From the NCBI GenBank assembly GCA_003117195.1, contig BDSI01000011.1:1670056-1734055 (forward strand): DNA of 64,000 nt, given 5' to 3'. A program made the position numbers and the translations under genes. The notes below the pieces were generated by a model that was not told where the DNA came from, did not search any database, and worked only from the letters and a program-made list of their open reading frames with translations. Of this stretch, positions 1-16,800 are shown piece after piece. This DNA is from Eudorina sp. 2006-703-Eu-15 (lineage: Eukaryota; Chlorophyta; Chlorophyceae; Chlamydomonadales; Volvocaceae). The stretch's first letter is position 1; the number at the start of each line of letters is the position of its first letter.

Positions 1-255
1 CATGACTGGGCAGAGTCATTGAGTGCACAGTACGAGTCATAACGTGCAAGTACGAGTCATGGGCAGCCGGTCGGGCATGACCGGGCAGAGTCATTGAGTG
101 CACTGTACGAGTCATAACGTGCAAGTACGAGTCATGGGCAGCCGGCCGGGCATGACTGGGCAGAGTCATTGAGTGCACTGTACGAGTCATAACGTGCAAG
201 TACGAGTCATGGGCAGCCGGCCGGGCATGACTGGGCAGAGTCATTGAGTGCACTG
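1..255. repeat. 75-bp tandem repeat, about 3.4 copies
   Basis: A 75-bp unit starts at 1, 76, 151 and 226, and the last copy breaks off near 255. Copies differ by a few substitutions, for example c/t near position 71 of the unit. Each unit holds several AGTCAT or ATGACT words. The array probably extends left of the window. No coding potential is evident. Confidence 0.93.
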
Positions 256-437
256 CAACGGTCATGTGGAGGGTCATGACGCCAGTCATGGACATTTTAT
301 GACTGCGACTTATGACTCCTGGCCTGCGGGGTATGACTAGAAACCTTTGATCTATGACTGGCGGGAGCCCCAATGACCCATTCTAGTCATTTTGGGATCC
401 AGTCATGATCGGTCATGAACGGGGCTATGAACGGGGC

Positions 438-641
438 CATGAACGGGCCTATGACTGCCGCCAGTCATGAAGCCCCCGTCCATGAACGGGCCTATGACTG
501 CCGCCAGTCATGAAGCCCCCGTCCATGAACGGGCCTATGACTGCCGCCAGTCATGAAGCCCCCGTCCATGAACGGGCCTATGACTGCCGCCAGTCATGAA
601 GCCCCCGTCCATGAACGGGCCTATGACTGCCGCCAGTCATG
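438..641. repeat. 43-bp tandem repeat, about 4.7 copies
   Basis: A 43-bp unit beginning catgaacgggcctatgactg starts at 438, 481, 524, 567 and 610. It shares the ATGACT/AGTCAT vocabulary of the 75-bp repeat but has a different unit. The 75 bp between about 660 and 755 continue with short irregular 'catgactggg' copies. Open frames across it are repeat artefacts. Confidence 0.92.
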
Positions 642-770
642 GCCGCACTTCCTCATGAACGGGCCTATGACTGGAGGGCATGCCATGACTGGGATCATGA
701 CTGGGTTCATGACTGGGCCCATGACTGGGCCCATGACTGGCGGCACCCTCCATGACTGTTTTTTTCCACG

Positions 771-2130
771 AGTGTCACTATTCACCCTCGCTCAACCGGC
801 AGCCTTATGTAATGATATTCATATCATGCGACACACCGCGGACATTTTACGCACATATACAGTTATGTTAGAGGTCCATTATGGTTCACTATGTAGTTGG
901 CCTCACCGTCATAACCAAGCTACGGTCCCCCTCGCTCAACCAGCGGTTAGGTTTGCTTCTGGGTACAGTGCTCATTGCAGCGCAGAGAACTCTGCGTCTT
1001 CGGAGCTAATTTAGCGGATTTGGACGAATCCCGTATCACTGTATGTGGTCAGCTCAATGTTAGGTACGCCTGGTACATCGGATCGATTACGGCGTACAGA
1101 CCTGGTTGCATGACTTGGCACCTAACCTGCGACGCGCACGACCTGGCGCCGAACCCCTTGGTAGCTACCTACCGCCGCAGTTCCCTTCCGTACCACTGGG
1201 TGATGATGACGTCGAGTTAGGGACAGGCAGGCACGGGCCTCTGCTGGCAGATTCCAGTCTGGCTTTGGTATAGCTTTACAGCTGTACAACTTAACAGCCC
1301 CACTGCCACCCGCCGGCACGCACAGCAGTTGCACAACTTGGCATTCATGACAAGCGAGGAAGGCGGCGCCGAAGACCTAGGAAGCCCACACCTTGCCACT
1401 TTGGGCATGAATATACAACATCATGTTAACGAAGACTGACAGCCGTACGTCCGCGCGCTAGCTCATATAGCTAGCGTGCCGGTCGCACTACGTACCAGTT
1501 CTCACGACTTGCACCCACCACGTGCGGGTATCGGCGGGTGAGCGCGGTGAACGCCGTTTACTCGGGCATACCATTGCAAGTTTGCAGCGCATGGTCACGT
1601 AACGGCATCCTCAGTATCGTTCGTGCCGTCGTCAGAGAGCATGTGAAGTAAGACGATGAGCCAGTCCACCGTATTATTGCAGGTGCACCGCAGCGCAAGC
1701 TCACGCCAGCAAGCAGGCTCGCCACAAAACTCGCCCACAAGCGTACAAGCGTACTCGGAGCTGGCGGTACGACACGCGCCGGGTGACACGGCAGCCGGAA
1801 CCAGCGCCTGCTTCAGTGCGCCGATGAGAGCGAGAACCTGAACCCCCCGAGCAATGCGAAGCTGTGGCCCCGGCAGCAGCCCACGCATGCGCTGCGGAGC
1901 CAGCACAGCGCTCACATCCATGCACGCCCCAAGCCCCCAACCTCGCTCTATCCGTGTCCGTGTCCAGGGTCGTCCCGGGCTTGTCCTTCGCTTCTTCAAA
2001 GCCAACGTCTGAGCGCCGCATTCCCAGCGAGGTGCCGAAAACTGGACAGGCAGTCGTGAACGACCGACAGAACAACGAGCCCGCACATGTTTAATATGCT
2101 ATGTCGATATCCAAATAAATATATTGTTGG
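771..2130. other. Intergenic stretch with no supported gene
   Basis: Frames here are short, overlap on both strands and match no family I recognise. The stretch is downstream of katG, which runs on the minus strand, so it probably includes its 3' UTR. A minus-strand TGTAA (plus-strand ttaca near 1271) is the only candidate volvocine-type poly(A) signal I noticed, and it lies about 860 bp past the stop. Confidence 0.4.
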
Positions 2131-8157
<6,027 letters not shown>

Positions 8158-8199
8158 ATCGCGATTCAGCCGCTGTAATGCGGTCGTTGCCAAGCGCCA

Positions 8200-8452
8200 A
8201 GCTATTCTTTAATGTCCCAAGCCGAAATATTTCAAAAGGATAGCAAAGTTGGTCATGCCCATGCTTTTGGATCCCTGGTTTCGTTTCCTTGCATTTCGAT
8301 GAGGCATCTCCAACTGCATTGTACGCTTTTGCTGTCAATTTTTTGTCGTAGTAAAAACCGTCACCAACTTCCCTCCATGCCGTCGCCCGATACTTTTCCT
8401 CTTTAGCTTGAAAACGTTCCTTCAATGCTTCCAATAATTCGGTGTGCGCTGA
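8200..8452 (-). pseudogene. Coding-like fragment upstream of katG, unidentified
   Basis: A minus-strand frame open across this interval reads like a soluble protein (for example AHTELLEALKERF, then KEEKYRATAWREVGDGFYYD and KKLTAKAYNAV). It begins after an acceptor-like ccttcag at about 8452. Codon use is clearly less GC-rich than in the neighbouring genes. The frame runs without a proper end into the katG first exon in another frame. I do not recognise the family. It could be an exon of an unseen gene, a remnant of inserted DNA, or chance. Confidence 0.3.
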
Positions 8453-8858
8453 AGGTCTCGACGATTATACAATCTAGCTCCTGACACACCGCACTACCGC
8501 GCTGTGATACATCGTAAGGACTCGTGAAATTAGAAATCCGTTCGCATACTACGCATTATTGAAAATAGGCATTGCGAGAGACCTGGCTTATGTCGGAAAC
8601 ATCCTTGTGCTCGACATCTGAAAATGATGAAATACCTCACGGAAGGGTTGCGCCTTGACTGTGAAGTCTCGAAACCATGATAAGACTTAGAACGATGACT
8701 GGTTCTACCGATACTGAACTTTGTCCTTTGAGGCGGAACCGGTCATCCCGGTCATCACATTTGCTCGCACGCTTGGAAAATTCGAATGTTACCTCACATA
8801 TTATGGAATTCGCCTGACGTAAATCTTCTAGTGCGTGTAAGATGGCAAAGATATCGTT

Positions 8859-9191
8859 CTATCGGCGCCACTCGACTGCCTCGTCGCCAGAGGAGCGACG
8901 TGATGGGTTTGTTTCGACGGAATGATCCAAGGAATTCGTCACGAACTCTCGATTAAAATGACTTGTGCGGGTTGCGTAGTTGGGTACCGTAGTGGATCGC
9001 ATGCTTTGACTCTGCAACCAGCAAGCCAGGCGCTCTGCAACCAACGATCGAGGCCAGAAAGGTCCGGAATCTACCATCTTAATATCACTTGAATTATGCC
9101 CAATAATCTCTACACCGACTTTCGAAAACGTGCAAAGCTCCGCTACGAATCCAAAAATGTCAAATAATCGTACCGTGAATTCACAAAGCAT
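8859..9191 (-). CDS. Hypothetical ORF, 110 codons, AT-richer island
   Basis: An ATG-initiated minus-strand frame of 110 residues beginning MLCEFTVRLFDIFGF. Composition is about 48% GC, unlike the surrounding genes. There is no recognisable domain and no obvious splice context. It is listed because it sits among other coding-like fragments. It may be a chance frame. Confidence 0.2.
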   Translation of the reverse strand: MLCEFTVRLFDIFGFVAELCTFSKVGVEIIGHNSSDIKMVDSGPFWPRSLVAERLACWLQSQSMRSTTVPNYATRTSHFNREFVTNSLDHSVETNPSRRSSGDEAVEWRR

Positions 9192-9236
9192 GAAATCAAT
9201 AAAGTCAGTGAGAATATTCCGTCATGCATAAAATAA

Positions 9237-9434
9237 TTGGGTAACAATATCGCCTTTGGCAGGGACCAGGTATTGTTGCGGCCGGTGGTCCATTGGCGGC
9301 ATTTGTAAAAACGCGCGATGGCATCTCCATTAACGCATCCGAAACAGCGAAAACCTTAACCTGGATATCGGTCGGTGTGATAACCACGCACATGCTGTCG
9401 TACGGCATTGTTCAAATCAGTGTTGATCGAAAGT
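9237..9434 (+). pseudogene. Coding-like fragment with a hydrophobic segment, no start codon
   Basis: A plus-strand frame open from just after a TAA at about 9233 to a TGA at 9432-9434. It contains GPGIVAAGGPLAAFVKT and then a hydrophobic stretch (TLTWISVGVITTHMLSYGIV). An acceptor-like ttggcag precedes GPGIV, so it could be a terminal exon. No upstream partner exon was found and the family is unrecognised. Confidence 0.3.
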
Positions 9435-9445
9435 GAAGTTTTTGG

Positions 9446-9487
9446 GCGGGGCCCCAGCGCGAAGCGCGTTCGGGGAGCCCCGCCCCG
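9446..9487. repeat. GC-rich inverted repeat
   Basis: The arms gggcggggcccc and ggggagccccgcccc flank a short agcgcgaagcgcgttc centre, which can itself pair. It could fold into a strong hairpin. It sits between the coding-like fragments of the AT-richer island and is much more GC-rich than its surroundings. Dispersed copies elsewhere could not be checked. Confidence 0.6.
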
Positions 9488-9584
9488 TAGGATTGCCCAT
9501 GTCCGTGTGTCCGTGTGTCCGGTAACGGCAAAACGTTCATTATCCGCTAAACTAATTCGCTATGTTTGTCATATTAATTGTCCT

Positions 9585-10107
9585 CTATTGCAAGGTAACT
9601 TTGGTTTGGCTGAAAAAATTCTTTGCGCACAAACGGTCGAAGTAAAGCTCTGCGGTTTCCATGGACCCGGGTCAACGTCCACCCAACGCCTCTCGCGCTC
9701 ATATTTGTTTCAACGGGTGCCGCGTGATGAATACTTGGATTAGCGGCAGGTGGCGCGTGCTAAATTGAACTTCGATAGTGTTCTGATGTTTGAACATCAA
9801 GATGCCACCAACATCAAGATTTGCCTTTCTGTCTTGCCAGATGAATACAGTTCAACAATATGTATTGAATCAAAGTTTCAAGATGCAAAGGGATAGCATA
9901 CCGAGTACCAACGAGTTCTCCAGTTCCGATGGCCGAAGTCCGGGTCTCACCGCGGCTTTTTCGCACCCTGTTTTTGCCTTATATTTGCTATGTAACTATT
10001 GATGGCAAACGTTTAGAGGTTCACGTCTGCTGCAGGCGTGCAACTGAAGGATGCAGTTTCACGGCAAAACAAGAATGCTTCAAGCTTGCTTTTTTGATAT
10101 CTGCTTG
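9585..10107 (+). pseudogene. Broken coding sequence with an in-frame stop and a frameshift, unidentified
   Basis: Three open segments on the plus strand read as pieces of one protein. The first runs to a TAG at 9741-9743 (segment includes GNFGLAEKILCAQTVEVKL). The second continues in the same frame to a TAG at 9894-9896 (includes AKLNFDSVLMFEHQDATNI). The third, shifted by one base, runs to a TGA at 10105-10107 (includes YVTIDGKRLEVHV). Codon use is moderate GC, unlike the native genes. The pattern suggests a decayed gene, but unrecognised short introns could also explain it. Confidence 0.35.
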
Positions 10108-10129
10108 AAAGACGGATGTGGAAGTGCAG

Positions 10130-12057
10130 AGGCGTCTAATAATGCAGATGCGGTCAGCGGTGACCGCCGTTGGCGGCGCGTACTGCAGGTTGGTTTCGGG
10201 GCTACCCTACCTGCTTGGGCTTGCTCAATCTATGCGCGCCGATCCACCTTCAACATGAACGACACCTTCAATGGCACCCTTTCACTCTCTCACACTCTTG
10301 CGCGGTAACAGAGTTTCCGTTGTAAAGCAAGCGGCCCGTACGGATTGTAGGGGGCCCGCCCTTTTTCCGGCTTAAGGAAGCCGACCCCCTACTTGTCTGT
10401 ACCTGTGAAGCGCGCCATGCATGCGAATTCCTTCCGCAGCACCGAATCCTGCTGGGGCCCTGACCACAGAATCCGCCAAGTCCTGTCCAGCAGCCCGCGC
10501 CGTCAGCCACGAAGGGCTAATCAGGGCAACGGTGTCCCCTGAGACTGGTGGCCAAGAGCGGCCCGTGTGCGGAGGAGGTTAAGACGGGTGGAGAGGGTGG
10601 AGGGGGCTTTGAGAAGGGTGGTAGCGGGTTGAGGGGGACGGAGGCGGGTGGGGGATTTGCAGTGGCGTGGAGGGGGTGAGGCGGTGTGGAGGAGAGTGAA
10701 GGCGGGTCGAGGGTAGCGGAGTTCGTGCGCAGGATGTTTCACCTCGAGTTTCGGCGCCATCACCTGCTTCCATGATCTGGCGGATTCCCACTTCGTCCGT
10801 TTCGACCTGTTCTATCCTATCCTGTCCTGTCATCTTGTGCAGGAGTGCCCCAGAACGCGCGCCAGTCGGATGCCCCGACTGCAGCGATTTTAACGACTCC
10901 TTGTCACCTTCCACCGTCCGCGTCTGCTCAACTTCACTGAGATCCAGGGGCCCAGTAAGGCGTGAAAGCGGGCACGGTGTGCAAACTGCGCTGCTTACCC
11001 AGGGCATCCGCCGTGCGAACGCGTGATTTTACACCTGTCCTGCGTGCTGGGCATCCCGTTTGCAGCTGGTGCAGCGGCCGCCCGTATGAGCTGGAGCACC
11101 TGACGCTAGGACACCCAACGCACGACACGACATACCACCGAGGACGCAACAAGCTCGCGAGACTGACTCGACCGCCGTACTCGGCGTTCGCAGAGCGGGG
11201 CCCCAGGCATCACCCACTCGCCTCCCGGATGTTCGGGGGCAGCCCGCCCCGCACTGCCCAACCGCACATGCGCCGCGCTCTCCTGCGTGTCAGCACGCTG
11301 CCCTGCGGCCCCCTCCACCCACCCACCCTGCCGCCCAGGTGCATCTCCCCCTGCCTGACAGTAGTCCAGACGGCCCACGTGCGCCCTGACCTGGAAAACG
11401 AGGGGAGCATGCGAGTGTCCGCTGCGTGGCGGCACCCGCAGGACGCCACTACCCACTCATCCCCGCCAGGGCCGCACAGAGCCGGGGCGCTGACCTGCAA
11501 AATCCCCAGACATCCCGTGCCAAACAAAAATGGGAACGCCCCTGGAGCGCAGCGCAGCGCGCTCGTTTGGGAATCCAACACACCACAAAACATTTTCACG
11601 CTTGACGTGGGATGTGATCAGGAGCCCCCGCGGGGTTTCACCTACCGAGGCCTCAAACACCTCAGCAGGGACAAAATGAAAACTGCCCAGACAAACCCCA
11701 GCGGAGGCGCCCACACACCTCCCCCGGCGTCTCTCCAGCCCCGCAAGCGCGCAGTAGCATCGCTTCCAGCCCCTATCTAAGAGCTTCCCATTGTCTACAA
11801 CCGCTCGTCATCTTCTGTTTAATGCCGTACCATATCGTCGTACTGGCATACCGTGCCATCATGGTCACACCACGCAGCCATAAGTCTCATTTTATCTCAT
11901 GGCTGTGCTCCGCAGCCGCACGGACCCGCCCCGCGGGAGCACCTTTTCCCCCCATTGGGTGCGCGGAGGCGCCGCGCCGGGCTGCGGCTCGCGGTCGCCC
12001 ACCCTCCGCCCTCGGGCATCACCGCCAAGCTTGGGCTCCCCCCAAGCACGCACACGT
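10130..12057. other. Region without a convincing gene; G-rich tract 10560-10700
   Basis: Frames on both strands are long only because GC is high. The longest, a plus-strand 272-codon frame at 10962-11780, is Pro/Arg/His-rich without domain signals. The plus strand at 10560-10700 has many gggtgg and gaggg runs and could form G-quadruplexes. The right part probably holds the 3' UTR of the DUF2854 gene (minus strand). A minus-strand TGTAA lies at about 11029-11033. Confidence 0.4.
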
Positions 12058-13613
12058 TTACTCCTGCTGGCGCGCCTTGAGCCCCGGCAGGAGCGGCGGC
12101 AGCACGTCCTTCTTGTCCTTGCCGCTGCGGCCCGCGCCGGTGCCGTCGCAGACCAGCGCCACATCCATGCCCTGGCCGTTGGGCGTCAGCACCGCGGTGA
12201 TGCCCGGTCCGAAGAACGACTGGATCTTGGGCTGGAAGGCCGCCCACTTGTCGCCCTCCAGGCTGCTCTCGAACTCGAGCACCAGCGTGTAGGCGCCGTC
12301 GGTCACCTCCTCGCGGATACCTGGGAGGGACGAGAGGTGGCGGGGGGCAGCCACGACCCCGGGTTTCACCCACAGCTCCGCCCAGCTCGGCACGCATAAG
12401 CTGACGCGAGGGACGCCCGGCTGGAGCGGCAGTGACCAGCTCTGTGCCGTTCTGCCCACGTTTCCGGCCGCCGGGGTAGGTGCCCGCCTCCGAAAGTCGC
12501 CCTGGCGCCAGGCATCGGCCCAGACCGGCCGCACCCAGCCCGGCCCCCGCAGAACCCTAGGGCCTGGCCCACCTGTGAGCTTGGGCAGCAGCTTGCGCGA
12601 GACGCCCCCCGGGCGGTTCGGCTTGAAGATGCGGTCCAGGGCCTCCTCCAGGTGCTGCTCATCACCGTACCGGAAGCGGGTCACGTCCTCGCGGATCTGC
12701 TTTTGGATGTCGGTCATCTGGCTGGACCGCAACGCAAAGGCTTCCTTGGTGGTCTTGCAGGGCACCGGCTTGAGCTGCAGCCCGGGGGCAGAGAGGGCAG
12801 GGAGCGGAAGGGTGAAGACTTCGTCGGCAGAGGCGACGGGACATCCGAGGTACTGATCTGGGTCAAGCCTGTTCGCGGGCCGTGCGGGTTCTTTCGGTGT
12901 GGTTGAGGTGTGCACCAGCGCATGCAAGCGGTCAAAGAGGCGCCAGGCCAGGGAATAAGGAGCCGCATGCCAACTCGGGCGGTTGTGACAACGCGGCGCC
13001 ACCAAGGGTAAGGATGCCCTCGGAACTGCTGCTGGGGGAACATCGGCAGGAGCAATGGAAGAGGGATTAGGGTGCACGGGAGGAGGGGCAGCTCAGCTGA
13101 TTACATCTCTAGCCGCGGGGGCGAGGTGTGCACCGCACCTGGGCATAGTTGAGGGCGAAGCCGAGCAAGCTGATCGGGAAGCCGTAGATCAGGAAAAGTG
13201 AGGACAGGTCGGCCCCGGGCAGCAGTGTAGTATAGGCGCCGAAGCCCCAGACCAGCAGGCCCAGGCCGACGGGAGTGAGGATGGAGCCGAACGAAACCTT
13301 AGAAATGCTGAACTCACTGTCCTCGACATACTCTACCGGCCCCCTGGCAGCCGGCTTAGAAGCCGCTTGCGGCTCCGCAGAAGCGCGGGGCTGCAGGGAG
13401 TTGCGCCTGCAGGCGATTGCAAGTCGTCCACACAAAAGGTTCAGTCATTCGATAGCTTGTATGGCGTGATCGCACGATACAACCATAGACCAATAGGCTT
13501 CCATATGAAGGCTGCAGTCACCTGTTGCAGAGACGCGGCAGACCTGCTGCAAGTTTGTGGACCTGCGTCGTGCGACGCGCGGTGCACAGAGAGCCACAGG
13601 AAGCGCGCAACAT
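12058..13613 (-). CDS. DUF2854 thylakoid membrane protein (slr0575-like), plastid-targeted
   Basis: Four exons, 13613-13522, 13406-13139, 12774-12573 and 12320-12058, join in phase to 274 residues. The first exon encodes a chloroplast-transit-like leader rich in Arg, Ser and Ala (MLRASCGSLCTARRTT). The second carries two hydrophobic segments (ILTPVGLGLLVWGFGAYTTL and LFLIYGFPISLLGFALNYAQ). The remainder has the conserved block LKPVPCKTTKEAFALR, DVTRFRYGDEQHLEEAL and GIREEVTDGAYTLVLEF. This order matches the DUF2854 family known from cyanobacteria and plastids, whose biochemical role is not established. It is transcribed away from the leucine-rich-repeat gene, with about 280 bp between the two proposed starts. 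The poly(A) site was not located. Confidence 0.9.
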
Positions 13614-13894
13614 TTTTCAGGATGCTTAATTAAATAGTATACCGTTTGTCAGGCAGCGCTGTGTGTATCTTCAGGAAGTCTGGTCACGCAAGATGCACGC
13701 AGCGCCGAAACCAGCGCGGACTTATTTTCAGCCCTTGGGCATGTTGTAATGATGATGCGTAATTCTTGTCCGATCACAATACAGCTGGCTAATTTAACAT
13801 GATATTTGCACCCAACACGCCATAGTGTCGCACCCGACACTGACACTGCACGACGGAACACTGGCCGGGGCGGACACCTCCAACGCCCAACGCA

Positions 13895-16800
13895 ATGGAA
13901 GCTGTCGATCAGGTGCAGACCCGTTTGTGCATGCTGCATTCTGAGAGGGACCGGCCCGACTTACCCCGTAATAAATTGCAACAGCTAGTCTGACCGCCGA
14001 GGAGCCCCTACTCCATGCCAGGACAGTGAGAAATTACAAACGAGTAGATCTCTTGACTTTCACCGCTTTCGCCTTCACAGGACGGTGCTCCGTCTGAACC
14101 GACCGTCGCGGACCCAAATGAGCATCGGCTGCAGCTGCAGCTTCACACCGACGAGGCGGTGTGGATGCGGCAGATCGGACACCTGAAGGACTGGTGCTCC
14201 AAGACCACGTCCATCCAGCTGGGTGTCCCCGCGCGGGTGCCCACGCCCCTGGCTGCCAGCAGCCTCCGCCTGTTGTGGCTCTTCCAGAACCTGCGGGACC
14301 TGGACATCAACTTTAACAGCACCCGGGCGCGCATCGAGCAGCCAGTGGTGCTGGCATGCGCGGAGCTGCTGGTAGGGCGCCAGGAGAAGGCCATGGGGCG
14401 TCGGAAGGGGCGGAAGCCCGTCGTCCCGGTCCCTCCCGGAAACCTCTCGTTCTAACACACACAACACGCACACGCGGTCCCGTGCCCAGAGCGCGGCGGG
14501 GTGCGCAGCGCAGCTGGGGAGACGGCGAAGGGCCGCACCACCCGCGCAACCGCATCGCGGCACGCGGCGCCTCATCCCCCACCCCGGTCTCGGGCCCCGT
14601 TCCCCCTCCCGCTGCCGCCGCCTCCCCGTCCCCTTCCAGACTTCAGCAAATCCACTACTTAGCTCGGCCACCCGGAAGCCCGGGTATCCAAACCCTGCAT
14701 CGGCCCAGGCATCGGCCGCACCGCCTGTCCCCCCACGCCCCCGCCCCTGCCCTCGTCTACCCTTCAGAACCTGACCAGTCTGCAGCTGCTGGGCGGCCAC
14801 CTCTGCCGCCGGGGCCTGGACCTGGGTGTGCTCACCAGCCTGCGGCGTTTGCGGGCGCTGGCGGTGCGGCCCCACAGCGATGAGGAGCTGGACGGACTGG
14901 AGGACGAACACCTGGCGGGGGCGGCCCGGCTGACGGGCCTGGTCAGCCTCAGCCTGAGGGCCTCAGAGAACGTGACGGATGAGGGCGTCACGGCGCTCAC
15001 GGCCCTCACGGGTGAGGAGGCAGGCTGGGGTATAGGAAATTGGTAGAAATATTCAAACTGCGCTGCTGCCAGAGCAAAAGTTCGGTGAAGAATCAGGCTG
15101 GGGACAGGCGGGAGGGGAGTGACGGTGGGGGGAGCGCAAGGGGAGGGAGTGCGGGGCGGGGGGAAGGAGGTGCGGCAGCGGTGGCGAGGCGCGGGGTGGC
15201 AGGGGGGAGTGAAGAGGGCGGGACGGCGCTAATAGGCGTCAAGGCAGCCGAATCTCAACTCGGACACTCGGGGCACCGTCAGCGCTTTGCCTGGGATCAC
15301 TTCGTGGGCACAGCGGGTGGAAGCAAACGAGTCTGGGCAGAGTTTGCTAACCAAAAGGGTAGCTCCTGGCTGATTTGAGTCGGCACAATGTCGGGTCGAG
15401 TGGGGTGGAAGCACCTAAGGGCGCTTCGTGAGGCCGCGCTCCAGAAGAGTGGGTAGCCCGCTGAGCCGGGGGTCGCGGCTTGCGAAGGTCGGGGCGGCGA
15501 GGAGGGGGCGTCGGTGGGTAGGCCGCTGAGCCGGGGGTCGTGGCTTGCGAAGGTCGGGGCGGCGAGGGGGGGGCCGTCGGGGGCGCCGAACGGGATCGAG
15601 GAAGAGCGGAGGAGTAGGGACTGGCGACCGGTACTCGGGGCCCAGGCGGACGGACTCAAGCGGCTGGTCTTGAAGCGCTGTTAACGGACCTTCGCCCGCG
15701 CCCCTACATGCAGTCATGGGGGCGGCAGGGGCAGGTCAGGCTGACAGGGCGAGCCTGTAGGGCACCAGCCTAGCCCGGGGTTGCGGGGCTGCGGGGCCCG
15801 GGCTCAAACCCTCCACCGAATGCGACCCAACCCCCCAAACCCGGTCCCCCTCCTCCGCCTCCCCTCGCCAGGCCTGACGCAGCTGTCGCTGCTGCCCATG
15901 GGGCTGTACGTCACCCGGGAGGGGGTGTCCGCCCTGTCGGCCGCCCTGCGCCAGCTGGAGGCGCTCTCCGTGGGGCTGCACGAGTGCCGCCAGGTGGCCG
16001 CCATCAAGGGGTTTGAGGAGCGGCCGCGGCCCGCGGCCAGGCCCTCGCCCACCGCCGCCGCCGCGGACAAGGCGGACGCGGGAGAGGCGGAGGCGGGAGA
16101 GGCGGGGGGCGCGGAGCGCGGCCCCGCAGCCGCCGGCCCCGCCCCCTCGGGCCCCCTGTCCGCCTCGCTGCCCGCCATCTCCCTGGTGGTGAACTCCCCC
16201 GAGGTGTCCACCAGCGGCTTCTTCTCCACCCTGACGCTGGTGCTGCGCCCCCGGCTGGTCAGCCTGCGGATGGCCACCGTGGAGGCGGGCGACCCCTCCT
16301 TCATGTTGGCGCTGGGCACCCTGGTGCACCTCACGGAGCTCAAGATGGGGGTGAGGGGGCGGGGCGGATGGGCGGGGGCCGAGGAGTGGGGGGGAAGGGG
16401 CGCGGCGCTGTGGGTGCAGGCGAAGGAATGTGAAACGAGGCAGCGCCGCAGCGCGGCCCGGGGAGGGGTAGAAACAGAGAAACAACCCAGACCGGGTGTC
16501 GAACCCGGGGAGGGCTGCTGGGAGGGCTCGCCGGAAGGGGTCTTGTTCCACGCCCTCCACACCGGGGTACTGGCCCCCAACGGTACTGCACCCGCGCTCT
16601 CCCCGGGCCCCGATTCCGACCCCGGGGCCCCCATCCCATGCCCCACCCCGGGCCCTGTCTCAGGTGAGCCTGCCCGAGGGCGGTCAGCCCTTCACGTGCA
16701 ACCTGGCCGCCCTGTCCTCCCTGGCCCGGCTGCACACGCTGGAGTTCGCGGTGACACAGGACCTGCAGATGCCGCTGTCGGTCAAGATGGTCAGGTGCGA

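Noticed and set aside
553..1014. 153-codon frame with Met-Thr-Gly and Met-Asn-Gly repeats
   Set aside because: It is generated by the 43-bp and short ATGACT repeats, with no evidence of translation.
1595..2086. Minus-strand open frame of 163 codons downstream of katG
   Set aside because: No recognisable motifs, overlaps several equally long frames on both strands, and lies in the expected katG 3' region.
10962..11780. 272-codon plus-strand open frame
   Set aside because: It is rich in Pro, Arg, His and Ser with no domain or splice logic, and long frames are common in this GC-rich DNA. I could not support it as a gene.
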